Positions 17,999-29,200 of a stretch of DNA of 64,000 nt are shown one piece after another (position 1 is the first letter of the stretch; each line of letters begins with the position of its first letter). This stretch comes from Lactifluus volemus. Its lineage: Eukaryota > Basidiomycota > Agaricomycetes > Russulales > Russulaceae. The stretch lies in contig WTXI01000148.1 in the NCBI GenBank assembly GCA_022376515.1, positions 26,600-90,599 of the forward strand. Direction: 5' to 3'. The translations under genes were made by a program, and so were the position numbers. Below the pieces are notes generated by a model. It made no database searches and was not told the DNA's origin. It was given only the letters and a program-made list of their open reading frames with translations.

Positions 17999-19525
17999 AT
18001 GCTTGGTTGCTGCTCTACCATAATTTATCCTCCCCTCGGCCACTGGCAACATCACGGTAAGCAGTTCCAAATCATATCCTTTCTGTCCCTGATCTCTTCA
18101 CAAACTTGCGAATTTATAGGGCTCAACAGCCATAGACGACACTCAACAATCCATAAACTGAACCATGACGTGCTTCTTCATACATTTCATCTCTATTGGC
18201 TGGCAGAACCGGACGAAACATATGATCCTCGATCTGGGATGGTCATTTCTTGGCTCGGCCAACGTTGGTGGTACAAACTGGCACATGTTTGCCGACAATG
18301 GCGAAATATTATTCTTGAATCACCATCCCGGCTTGACCTTCATCTCCTCTGCACCAATGGTGTGCCTGTAGCGGACATGCTCACACATTCACCACCTCTA
18401 CCTCTCACCATCTATTATCGCTCGGATTGTGAGATAACAGCAGAAGATGAATCGGGTATATTGCTCGCCCTTTCGCACCGTGACCGCGTGCGTCGCATTT
18501 GCCTCTGGAACCTCCCAAATGTGGGGAAGTTCGTCCCGGTTATGAATGATCAATTCCACACTCTGGAGCGCATGTATATTATTAATATGCGTCATTCTCG
18601 GACCGAAGTTGACCTTCCTGTAACGTTTCAAGCCCCCAACCTACGCCAGCTCATACTATGGACGACTCGCCTTCCAATTCGATCACCCTTACTTGCCACT
18701 TCTGCCACGGGACTCGTCACTCTCGTGCTTGTCAATATCCCAGCATCCGCCTATTTCCCTCCAAGTTATATTCTTACCCGGCTTTCGCTTATGCTCCAGC
18801 TCGACATGCTGGCCATTGGATTTAAATCCCCCATCCCCAACCGTAATGTTGAAAGGCAGTTGCGCCTGGACATGATCGCACTTCCTAACCTACGCTGGTT
18901 CGTGTTCAACGGCGTGAACGCCTACTTGGAAGCCCTTGTTGCTCGGATCAGCGCCCCTTCCCTCAACATCTTTCATGTCTATCTTTTTAATCAGCTCTCT
19001 TTCACTTTACCGCACCTCTTGCAGTTCATGCAAACACCCGAGAGCCTCAGGTTTACCGCTGTCCAGGTAACATTTGGTGCGCGTGCTGTTTCATTACATG
19101 CGGTCCCTTGGACATGGAAAACACCCTTGATGTTGCGGATCAGGTGCGAAGATCTCGACTGGCAGGTTGTGTCTGCGGCGCAAATCTTTGGTACACTTTC
19201 ACCCGTACTTTCTACTGTCGAAGAAGTCACATTCAGCTACGAAGTCCACAAACAATCAACAGAATGGGTCGACAGAAGACAGTGGCGTGAACTCCTTAGA
19301 CCGTTCACCAACGCGAAGACCATTCACGTACAAGATGGTCTCGTCAGCAAAATCTTCCGTTCCTTACCAACTGATGATGGAGAGCCACCACTGGAAGTCC
19401 TTCCAAACCTTAAGGAGGTTGTATATTCTGGAGGAAGCGATGCTCAGGACGCATTTACCGCATTTCTCAATGAACGACGAGAAGCAGACCATCCCGTCAG
19501 CCTGCGCTTGGTTGATATTCGATGA
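17999..19525 (+). CDS. F-box/LRR-like protein, intact copy
   Basis: The continuous frame encodes 508 residues. The F-box-like segment is at about residues 51-120: IHKLNHDVLLHTFHLYWL, then WYKLAHVCRQWRNIILESP and LDLHLLCTNG. The rest is Leu-rich with LRR-like spacing (PNLRQLILW, PNLRWFVFNG). F-box proteins dock substrates onto SCF ubiquitin ligases through Skp1; the substrate is unknown. A canonical 63-bp intron (18057-18119, GTAAGC...ATAG) lies near the start; it is phase 1 and divisible by three, so both spliced and retained forms stay in frame. Both splice sites are conserved in copy 2. This is the only undamaged member of its pair. Confidence 0.82.
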   Translation: MLGCCSTIIYPPLGHWQHHGKQFQIISFLSLISSQTCEFIGLNSHRRHSTIHKLNHDVLLHTFHLYWLAEPDETYDPRSGMVISWLGQRWWYKLAHVCRQWRNIILESPSRLDLHLLCTNGVPVADMLTHSPPLPLTIYYRSDCEITAEDESGILLALSHRDRVRRICLWNLPNVGKFVPVMNDQFHTLERMYIINMRHSRTEVDLPVTFQAPNLRQLILWTTRLPIRSPLLATSATGLVTLVLVNIPASAYFPPSYILTRLSLMLQLDMLAIGFKSPIPNRNVERQLRLDMIALPNLRWFVFNGVNAYLEALVARISAPSLNIFHVYLFNQLSFTLPHLLQFMQTPESLRFTAVQVTFGARAVSLHAVPWTWKTPLMLRIRCEDLDWQVVSAAQIFGTLSPVLSTVEEVTFSYEVHKQSTEWVDRRQWRELLRPFTNAKTIHVQDGLVSKIFRSLPTDDGEPPLEVLPNLKEVVYSGGSDAQDAFTAFLNERREADHPVSLRLVDIR

Positions 19526-20555
19526 ACTCGAGGGTTATTATTGGTGAGCCCTCGATCGAAGTACGTCTTGACATAACTATTCATATCGTAGTCGCGCTCA
19601 CACTCACATCTATTCTTCTGTTCATGACGACCGCCAGGATCCTAGTCATCATCTCAGGCTTACTAGTAGTCAACATAGGCTTGGTGACTATCACGTACTC
19701 TTCCTCAGATTCTCTATGTATAAGTTGTCTCTCCTTACATGTTGTCCATCATTATTTCGCGTTTCGAGCACGGTGTCATTTCCTTGCTATGTATGTATTT
19801 ACAGAGTTTCGTGCATAACCCAGTCACCCCTCTTTTATTCATTTCTGTCGGCAGTCACCTGCTCGACGCATCTCCGAGACTCCGAGGCAAGCTCCGAGGC
19901 CTTTGATCTGAATGGGAATCGTCGCACTTTTTTCTTTGCGACTCAGCTATGGCCCCTTCTCTAAGTGGGGGCCAAGAAAAGTCACGAAAACTCCAGGAGG
20001 TGCTGCCACCCACCGTGTGTCTACTACTTCAACTCGGCATCCCAAGGCAACAGGCCCGTTACTTGAATCGGGCAATCGGGCAGGCAAGTCGAGATGTCAA
20101 ATTACAGCGGCTGCGATGGCTGCCAACGACTTTTCTGGTCAGCCAGTATCGTTGTTATTCAAATGTTCCCCATCATCGTCCTCACGGCCACAGAAAGCCA
20201 GCAGAGGGATAGGTACAATTAGCGGGGTCAACAAGCTCCTTCAAGTTCTCAGCGACCTTTAATCCCTTCTCCATTTGCGTCCCAGGCTGCATTTCTTCCT
20301 TCTATGTATACCTTGCTATTTTCTTCATATTTGGAGACGGTTTGCGACGGACAGGCCCCACGATATTATAATTTGAGTTGTGGTACGTATGGGGATCACT
20401 GCTAGCCTGCGACCGTTGTCTACACACTAGCTGCCCTTGAAATTGGTCTTGGCTGGACCGAATATTTGAGCCACTCCACGCTCTAGGGAAAGGCGAATCG
20501 AGATTGAACATGATATCCCATAGCTCGTTCAGCGCTCTTCTGTCTGTAGCTTTTG
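19526..20555. other. Intergenic, no recognised gene
   Basis: The first 115 bp still match the region after copy 2 (22580-22725), so the duplication unit extends past the stop codon. The remainder holds only short unconvincing ORFs, such as 19912-20262, with no family signature. Confidence 0.5.
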
Positions 20556-20862
20556 TTTACTGGCATTTGCGTTCGTGAGTCCGGGAAGGGGCACTATAAC
20601 GATACAGACATCATGCTAGTATGAAACAAGATCGTACTGTATTTGTCGCGCGCCAAATCCTAGGAAGTTGGCAGTATGCACTTGACTGTTTCGCTGGTTA
20701 TCATTGGAAAAAGGAACAACGTACGCCAAAACCATCCATCTAGCAGGGCCGTACATCCATATTCGTGGCGCTTTGTGCGGTATGTGTGCGGTGTGTGTTC
20801 GTGACGTGGCGTTGGTCCACAGCGCTTGATAGTGGTAAGGTATTGACCTGTCTGCGCGCATA
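20556..20862 (+). repeat. F-box upstream repeat, copy 2
   Basis: Aligned with copies 1 and 3. It runs directly into the conserved TATA region (20869-20874) and the decayed F-box copy. Confidence 0.8.
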
Positions 20863-21104
20863 GTACTGTATAAATGTAGGAGTGTGTAGTGTGAAAGTGT
20901 GGAAAAGGAGGTTCGGCTCATAATGAGGTAACAACGGGGACGATGATGATGACGAGGAAGGTAGACGCCAGCGTCCAATTCTGGATAAAGGCCAGCGCCG
21001 TCCTTGGATAAGGACGCCGCCGCCGCCATGGGACTCGGCATCGGTTTGTCGGTGTGAGTCCGGCCAAAGGCCTACACATCCACGTTATTACTCACCTCCC
21101 TGAA

Positions 21105-22571
21105 ATGCTTGGTTGCTGCTCTACCTTAATTATCCCCCCCTCGGCCAACATCACGGTAAGCAGTTCCGAATCGTGATCTTTCTGTCCCTGATCTCTTCAC
21201 AAACTTGCGAATTAATAGGGCTCAACAGCAATAGACAACACTCACCTATCCACATCCTCAACGGACGTGCTTCTCCATTATTTCATCTCTATCGGCTGGC
21301 AGAACCAGACGAAATATGGCCTCGATCTGGGATGTCATTGCTTGGTACCGCCAATGTTGGTGGTACAAATTGGCACATGTTTGTCACAATGGCGAAATAT
21401 CATTCTTCAATCACCATCCTGGCTTGACCTTCATCTGTTCTGCACCAAGGTGTACCTGTAGCGGACATGCTCGCGCATTCTCCACCTCTACCACTCACCA
21501 TCTATTATACCGGGGAGATAACAGCAGAAGATGAATCGGGTATATTGCTCGCACTTTCGCACCGTGATCGCGTGCGTGCATTGCCTTTGGATGTCCCAAA
21601 TTGGGGAAGTTCGTCACAGTTATGGATGATCAATTCCAATCCTGGAACGCATTATATCTTCTCGGACCGAAGTTGTCCTTCCTGTGACGTTTCAAGCCCC
21701 CAATCTACACCTCTCAGACTGTTGAGGTTCCATTCCAATTCGATCCCTTTACTCCACTCCAGTCGCGGGACTCGTCTCTCTCGACCTTCTCATATCCCGG
21801 AATCCGCCTATTTCCCTCCAGTTATATACATACCCGGCTTTCGCTTATGCCCCACTCGATACTGACCATTATATTAAATCCCCTATCCCACGTGATGTTC
21901 AAGGCAATCGAGCCAGACCCTGACATGATCATCTTCCTAACCTACGCGGTTTGTGTTCATGGGTGAGCGCCTATTTGGAAGGCCTTATTGCTCGGATCAG
22001 CGCCCCTTCCCTCAGCGAATGTCATGTCTATCTTTTTAATCAGCTCTCTTTCACTTTGCCGCGCCTCTTGCAGTTCATGCAAATATCCGAGAACCTCAGG
22101 TTTACCTCTGTCCAGGTAACTTTTGGTGCCTTGCGTTTCATTACATGAGGTCCCTTGGACGTGGAACACCCCTTGAGTTGTGGATCAGGTGCGAACATCT
22201 CGACTGGCAGGTTGCGTCTGCGGTGCAAATCTTTGGCACACTTTCACCCGTACTTTCGACTGTCGAGCAAGTCACATTCAGCACGAAGTCCACAACGAAT
22301 CATCAGAATACAACAATGTCGACCGAGGACAGTGGCGTGAACTCCTTAGGCCGTTCACCAATGCGAAGACCATTCACGTACAAGATGATCTCGCAGCAAA
22401 ATCTTCCGTTCCTTACCATCTGATGATGGAGAGCCACCACTGGGCTCCTTCCGAACCTTGAGGAGGTTGGATATTGTGGAGGAAGCGATTTCGGGACGCA
22501 TTTACAGCATTTCTCGAATGAACGACAAGCAGCAGATCATCCCGTCAGCCTGGCTTGGTGGATCGTTCGAT
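21105..22571 (+). pseudogene. F-box/LRR-like protein, decayed tandem copy
   Basis: It is collinear with 17999-19525 from the ATG (21105) through the 63-bp-type intron (GTAAGC...AATAG) to the C terminus. Fragments of the F-box and repeats are readable only by changing frame many times. Besides single-base losses there are multi-base deletions, for example where codons between DQFH-like and DLPV-like motifs are missing. This exceeds what homopolymer errors explain, so I regard it as a true pseudogene. It retains the promoter block. Confidence 0.85.
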
Positions 22572-22729
22572 GTTCGAAGAGCCAAGGGTTATTACGTGTG
22601 AGCGCTGCAACAACTTGAATGGAGCCAATTGGTCGATCGAGGTACGTCTCGCGTCAACTATCCATATCTTAGTCGCGCTCACAATCGTATCTATTCTCCT
22701 ATCCATGACTACGCAGATCCTAGTGATTG

Positions 22730-23898
22730 ATGAGATTGCAACAAAGCGGCCCACAACTTGCTATCGTACTAGTGAAGATACTAGTAACATTTTTGTGGTA
22801 TGGACGACAAGAGAATAATGGCACGCTATGATCCTTTGAAACAGACCGTGACAGTGTTCATTTCTGTCTTACATGAGTCGGCACAGTCGGATTTGCGTCA
22901 GTGAGTGTGGCAGGCGGCTGTCACTGCACAAATCCAATTCCACACCGTCTCCCACAGACTGCCGGAGAAACTTTGTGTTTTTTTGTGAACCTCCCAATTA
23001 ATACTGCCTGTCCCTCTTTTGACAAAGCTGCTGCGGGCTATTCTGAACACAAGATAGCGATAAACGCCTCCGATGAAAAGTTACTTTTTGACATCTCACG
23101 TGATCGTCCGTGACAATGAGAGCTTCAGTCGACCCTCCGCGCGACCCTTGTGTATGCGCTTTCCATGGGCACCTGTCTGACAGTGAGTTACGGTCATTGA
23201 ATCACTGGTCATACACATACTGGAAATGACTGCTAAACCCTATTTAGCCGGATATATGCCATCCTCGATTCGTTGTGACTCCCATTTTGCGTTACGTCTA
23301 CCTTGCCGTAAGTTGAAAGTGCGCTTATACCTGTGAACGCCCCTCATAGGATGACGTTCCCTACTTGTGATTCAAATCGTCTGATGATCGGCGAACGGAT
23401 TAGGTACAGATCTCTATGTCGGGGTTCGAAGGGGCGGGCAAGGGCATCACCATCGCTGAGAATTCAAGCAAGTAGTCCATGTTAGTAGCCCGAACCATCC
23501 TTTTAGTAAAAGACTTTGATTATGGGAATCCTTGTAGCTTGGTTCGAATTGAACTCCCACACCCTCACGTCCTGACATTTCGACCCTCTCTTCATAACTT
23601 ACTCAAGAACCTAAACACTTCTCGAGTCGCTTCATGATGTACCGCGTCTGGATAAGCCGGGATTACTACAAATCATGCTTACCCGACGCGATGTTTTTTT
23701 TTTGGCAGCCAGGACTCCACCGGGAAAGTAGAATGCGCAGGCAGTAGTCCTCATAGGGGTCGAGATCGTGTAAGGCTAGCATTTTCTTTCGACGAGATAC
23801 AATTGCACAAAGGTAATTCCACGATAACAGCTGAACGTGTCGACAAAACTTAGCCTGTGATGACGTCATAGCTCACCAGGCAGAGCAACTCCTCAAGC
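22730..23898. other. Intergenic, no recognised gene
   Basis: Beyond the end of the duplication unit I see only short ORFs without recognisable motifs. It presumably contains the downstream region of BUB3 (minus). Confidence 0.4.
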
Positions 23899-25194
23899 TC
23901 AGCCAGAACCCCAGCCCTTAGGCTACAATTAAACAGAATGTTACCATCCAGAGCAGAGAGAAGCAACCCGCCAGCTAAATGAACATACCTTGACCTCCTC
24001 CCCGAGTTCACGAACGAAGAGCGCGGGCCGCTCGGCCGTTCGAGCACCCTCTTCACCCGCGTCCCACGTGTAGCTGGCACCGACCGCAAGACGTGCGTCA
24101 TCAGCTGAGAACGCCATCGCAGCGATGGGGGCGTTGTAACGCGGATACTGCCGGAGTCGCTTTTTGACCTTATGGTCCCAGATAGAGACAGTGGCGTCGG
24201 AGCCACCGGATGCAAAGGTATTGTACGTAGGGTGGAAGGCCAGAGCATTGACCGGCCAGACGTGATCAACGTCATCGATCGTCTGCCGATGGCACTTGAA
24301 CGCGTACTTTTTTTCTTGGGCCGCCGACGATGAGTCAAAGTACTCTACGGCGATTCGGCCCTCGACGGATGCAGTTGCGTAACCTAGCAAAATGCAAAGC
24401 TGAGGACTAAAAACATAAAAGTTTGGAAGACGACATACCTTGGCCATCGGACATGCAGGCGAGGGCACGGGTCAGGAATTTCAGAGAGCTCTCGCGCGTT
24501 TGCTGGGTGCATCCATCTTGCGAACGTCGAAAATATGGAAGAGACGGCTGGCAAGAGCGACAACGAGATAGTGGCCGACGGTGTCCATAAAGTAGACACG
24601 TTCAGGGAGCTGGTGAGAGGACTGCTGCGTGGTAGCCGCGCGGGGGTCCCAGAACCGGACGGTACGATCCCAGGAACCAGTAATGATGCATCTAGCATGG
24701 GAAAAGGATCAAATGACGAAGGAAAGCTAAGGTGGTTACGGGGACGAACTGGCTTCGCTTGAATAGCGTACGCTTGATATTGCATCATCATGCTGGCCAA
24801 GGGCATGGATCTTCTCCGGTTCGAGTTCAGCCTACATAAGAACATAAGATCAGTACAAGAAAAGGGTGACGGACCGGAATGAGAGTCACATACCTCTCAG
24901 TGATGCATCGAGCCCTCCACTACTATATGCGTGGGACGCGTCTGAGAAAATGGTCGAGAGAACGGCAGCACGATGATCGAACTTGGTCTTTTCTTTGTTA
25001 GCCGCGATGTCATACAACCTGACCGTCTGAATAATGATGGCAGAGACGCTTAGAGAGGACTGAACAAGCGGAAAGAGAAGAATCAGGGACTGAGAACACA
25101 CCGAGTCCCATGCAGAAACTAACAAGAAATTCGAACTTGCGGGTGAAAATTGTAGGCTCGAGATACTGTCAAAAGGTGCACCCTTTATTTCCAG
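23899..25194 (-). CDS. BUB3: BUB3-type spindle checkpoint WD40 protein
   Basis: Six coding exons are readable: 25194-25102, 25026-24894, 24831-24740, 24691-24439, 24383-23989 and 23922-23899, about 330 codons, close to the family length. Diagnostic stretches include [71 protein letters not shown] and [19 protein letters not shown]; the protein ends PKGWGSG. BUB3 is a seven-bladed propeller binding MELT-phosphorylated KNL1 and carrying BUB1/BUBR1 to kinetochores. Introns are 48-75 bp. Two apparent problems exist: the exon 2/3 junction does not keep frame, and one base seems missing in exon 4 near 24505-24512. The first exon with the ATG was not identified. Confidence 0.88.
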
Positions 25195-26289
25195 CTGAGA
25201 GTCTGTGCATGTTTTTTCAGTTCTCGACTCCTACGCGTGCAGGACACTTCGCTTTCTCGTACCAGTCATATGTCGTTGTGGAGGGCAATCCTCGTATTAG
25301 TATGTGGTTGCGATGGTTGACTTTCCGTGCATTGTCTTACGTAATCTCAACCTGACCCTTTCCCTCAAGCGAATGGCCATGTTCTCCCACGTCGTATTCT
25401 AATGTCGTGGCAGCAGATAAACAGAGAATAACAAGGGTAGAAAACTTGTATTACAGAATTCAGAGAAACAGCTTTTTTGTACGAAGTATATGAGAGCTAG
25501 TTAAAACCTTGTGACAAGTTTGCTTGGGTTGTTGGTCGACTTGGTTCTTCTGGTGCACGGGACCTGAACGAAACCATGTAAAAAGTGGTCCCGGGGTGAA
25601 CGCCCTCCGTGCTCACGAATTGAGTCGCGACCATTCAAATGGATGCAGCACATGTCGGCAACCCCTCTAATAGCACGAAGGTACTTCACATGGCGAGGAA
25701 GGAGTTCAAATGGCCTGCAGCCTGCAAGAATTCATTGAACGTAGCGCTTACATACATTTGTCCAAGACCAAAAGAATCCCTTTCTGCAATGACTGCCGCG
25801 GGGCGACGAGTTCACCATGTCCATTCATATTGGTGATGCAGTAGGACCTCAAGCCACAAGCCACAGGGTCATCACGGTTGAGTCTGTTCTGCGATATAGA
25901 AACTGACAAATCAGGTACGCTAGGATATCGGGGAAATTAGGCAAGAAAAGACGGGGGTCGAAAACTACAGCTGGTCGAGAAAGCAAATAGCCTCAGAAGC
26001 CTAGGTCATAGGAGCTTGAATAACCGTGGCTTGAGGTTGGGTGAAGTTGAACACCCTAACGTCGACGATGACATGTTCTCTGAGCTTAGCTTCTCCGCAT
26101 AGAGATGACGGAGGAGCACCGGCGCCGTGTGGGATTTGTGAGACATGAGGACTGTGATGTTTGTCTATGGCTGTACATGTCAGCTTGTTTAGGAAGCGCA
26201 ACGCAGAAGAGGGCGTGGTTGCCTCGTGTTCTCATACTCTTTCTTCCCTCTTACCTGGATTTCAATCTACGGAGGCCATTCTCAACAAG
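25195..26289. other. Divergent intergenic region between BUB3 and NLR1
   Basis: It should contain the missing first BUB3 exon (minus) and the NLR1 promoter (plus). Short ORFs here show no recognisable domains. Confidence 0.4.
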
Positions 26290-29200
26290 ATGATCCCGAA
26301 TTCGTATGTCAAAGGTCTCTCACAGCTGATGTCCCCCCTTATTCATCATCGCTATAGCTCAGGTTCTCAGGCTCAACCCTCTAACATACAGTCTATCAGT
26401 CGCCCGCAGGCCGGAGAAATTCAACCAAGCTTGCTCCCTCTCCAGGTCACCGGTGCGTATCTTTATGTTTCCACTCTGACAAGTACATAACTTCTGTCTC
26501 CTGTCAGTCCTGAAAGCACACAACATTCCCTGTCTCAAGACCATCCTTGGCGAAAATAGAAAATTTTATGTTACGGTGACCTATGGGGAGAAAACGTGGC
26601 AGTCACATCCTGTACAGAGGGTGGCACAACGTGTTGAATGGAACGAAACCATCGACACATTGTAAGAAATGTCAACGTTTCATTCTTATGTGCAACTGAG
26701 TCTCCTCCAGTGCTGTGCAACCACGCTCCTGTATTACGATATCTCTTTATGCGAAAAGGACAATGACGACCGACATCCTTGTTGGAAGGCAGGAGGTCAC
26801 CTGTCAACCCCGACACGGTTCGTTTGCTCCTTAGAATTGTCACAATTACTCATACGTATAGCTAAATGTCCTTTGAAGAACTTGACATTGTTTTCGCCAG
26901 TACTAGAGGACATGCTGGACGTACAGGAGTGCCGGCCACAGTGTTAACGATCACCATGTCAGTAACCACGAGTTCCTCTCTGCTGGGCAGTCAACACTCC
27001 GAACCCCGCATCCTCCGAAACAGCCAACACTGTCGTTGAAGGAGGCGCTACGCGTCACATTGTCTCCAACAGCGAACTCATACAATCCACGGCAGTTTCC
27101 ACCCCTCTATCACGTACTCTCGATCATGCTGAAGAAGCTATGGATGCGGTAAAATCATGGGAACGTACAGTCAATGTTATCAAATGCGTGATGGAAATTA
27201 TTCACCCAATTGCTGATGTATACCTAGTATCGTTTTTGCCTGCTTCTCTGAGCTAACTTTTGCTCTTTAGCAAATCCCTCACGCCAAGCTAGCATGGAGC
27301 CTGCTCTCAAAGATCCCTGAGGTCCGTGTTCTTGCCTTGTCGAGGATATGAAATTTTCAATCTTTTTTTCCTGCCCCACCACCAGACCTTGCTACACCAG
27401 TTTCAACGTGACGACAACGTCCGAACGCTACTTGAGTCGATACGGAATGCGTTCGAATTTGCAAAGGAGGCGGACATATTGAGGAACATTCAACCGGCGT
27501 CTACGCAAGCAAAAATCCTCGATGAGATGCTGGAGTGCGTCTCTAAATCTGCCGAATTCATTGTATCGTATGCCAAGGATGTCCAAGTTGGCACGTCGTC
27601 CTGACTTCTCTCCTTGCTCATTATAACATGTGATTTTCAGGAAAGCGGACATTGAAGAATATTGGCGGACGAGTTGACAAAAAAGTCGAACACTACCGCA
27701 GACACTCGCCCAACTGCGAGACAATTTCCTCGCCAGTGCTACTGTCACCACTGAAGTTACTGTACTAGAAGCTGGTGCGTAATTCTGATAGATACAAGAT
27801 CATCGGATCGTCGATCTGACCAGGTGGACACAGAAATGGGTGCAATAATCAGAGAATTGCCTTACAAGGGAGGGTGGCGATTCGGCGATGAGAGGCGCTG
27901 TCTTCCACGCACACGCGATGATTTTCTGGATCACATTGCCAAGTGGGTCGAGAATCCGAATCTAAACGTGGGCTGGTTCTCCTCGGCCAGGCAGGCACGG
28001 GAAAGTCTTCGATTGCGCACGAGGTCGCCCATCGCTTTGACGGGAAGGGTCTCGGCTCCTACTTCGCTTTTGTGCGGAAAGAGCAGTCAAAAGACGAGGC
28101 TTACCAGCTCTTCACGACGATTGCTCGCGACCTTTCCTATCGCAATTCTGCGTTCAAACTCGCCCTCGGAGGGTCCTTAAGGAGAACCCGTCTCTTTGTG
28201 GTACTCGGGATTATCGCAGACTCTTCAAATCCCTCCTCCTCGAACCGCTCAAGCACCTGCCACTTCCCAGTCCAATTCTTATTGTTATCGACGCTTTAGA
28301 TGAGAGTGGAGCCATAATCGGAAAAGTCGGATTACACACTTCCTTGCCCAACATCTCGTCGATCTTCCAGTACAATTCCGCATTCTCGTCACCTCGAGGC
28401 TGGAGGACGGTATCGAATCCGCGTTCGCAAACGCATTATCTGTCGACACCCTCTACATGGATGATCCCAAGCTGGCTGCCAAGACGGAGCAAGATATTGC
28501 CGTGTATCTTCAGACCGAGCTCCCTCCTGACGTATTCAGAGACCATGGTGGGACTTAGCGAAGGCAGCAGAGGGCCTGTTCCAATGGGCAGCCGTTGCGT
28601 CTGGGTTCATAAATAAGCCTCCCGCCAGTTTTGGGTACAGCAAGAAAAATGTGTACAGCGCCTGTTGGGACACTCTCGAGGTCGCCATGGACAAGATCCG
28701 CTGGACAAGTTATACACGGAAGTCCTCGAAGAGTACTTCGAACCACAAGAAGCACAGACTCTATTCCGATCCGTCATGGGACAGCTCTTTGCTGCGACCG
28801 AACCGCTTTCCATCTCTTCCTTAATTGTCCTGCGTCGGTATGCCCCCATTGATGACTCCGAGGATTTGAACCCGTTCTTGAGATGCTCCATCAACTCGGC
28901 TCACTGCTGAGTAATGTCACATCACCTGATCAACACGTCCTATTGTTCCTCTCCATACCTCCTTCCGTGACTTTCTGACCAGCAAGAAGAGCAATGCCTT
29001 TTATGTGGACCTTGGGGATGCGCACCGTCAGTTGGCACATTCCTGCCTGAATCTAATGCTCGACACCCTGGAATTCAACATTGCAAACTCGAGTCGTCAT
29101 ATGTTGCCAACATCGATGTGCCTGACCTTGAATCTCGAATTGCCGAACACATTCCGCCTTCCCTGTCGTATGCCTGCGTTTTCTGGGACAATCATTTAGA

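Noticed and set aside
20616..21041. 141-codon minus-strand ORF in the F-box upstream region, partly shared with 17728-18021
   Set aside because: Similarity between the two is explained by DNA conservation of the duplicated promoter; start and end are not conserved and no domain is seen.
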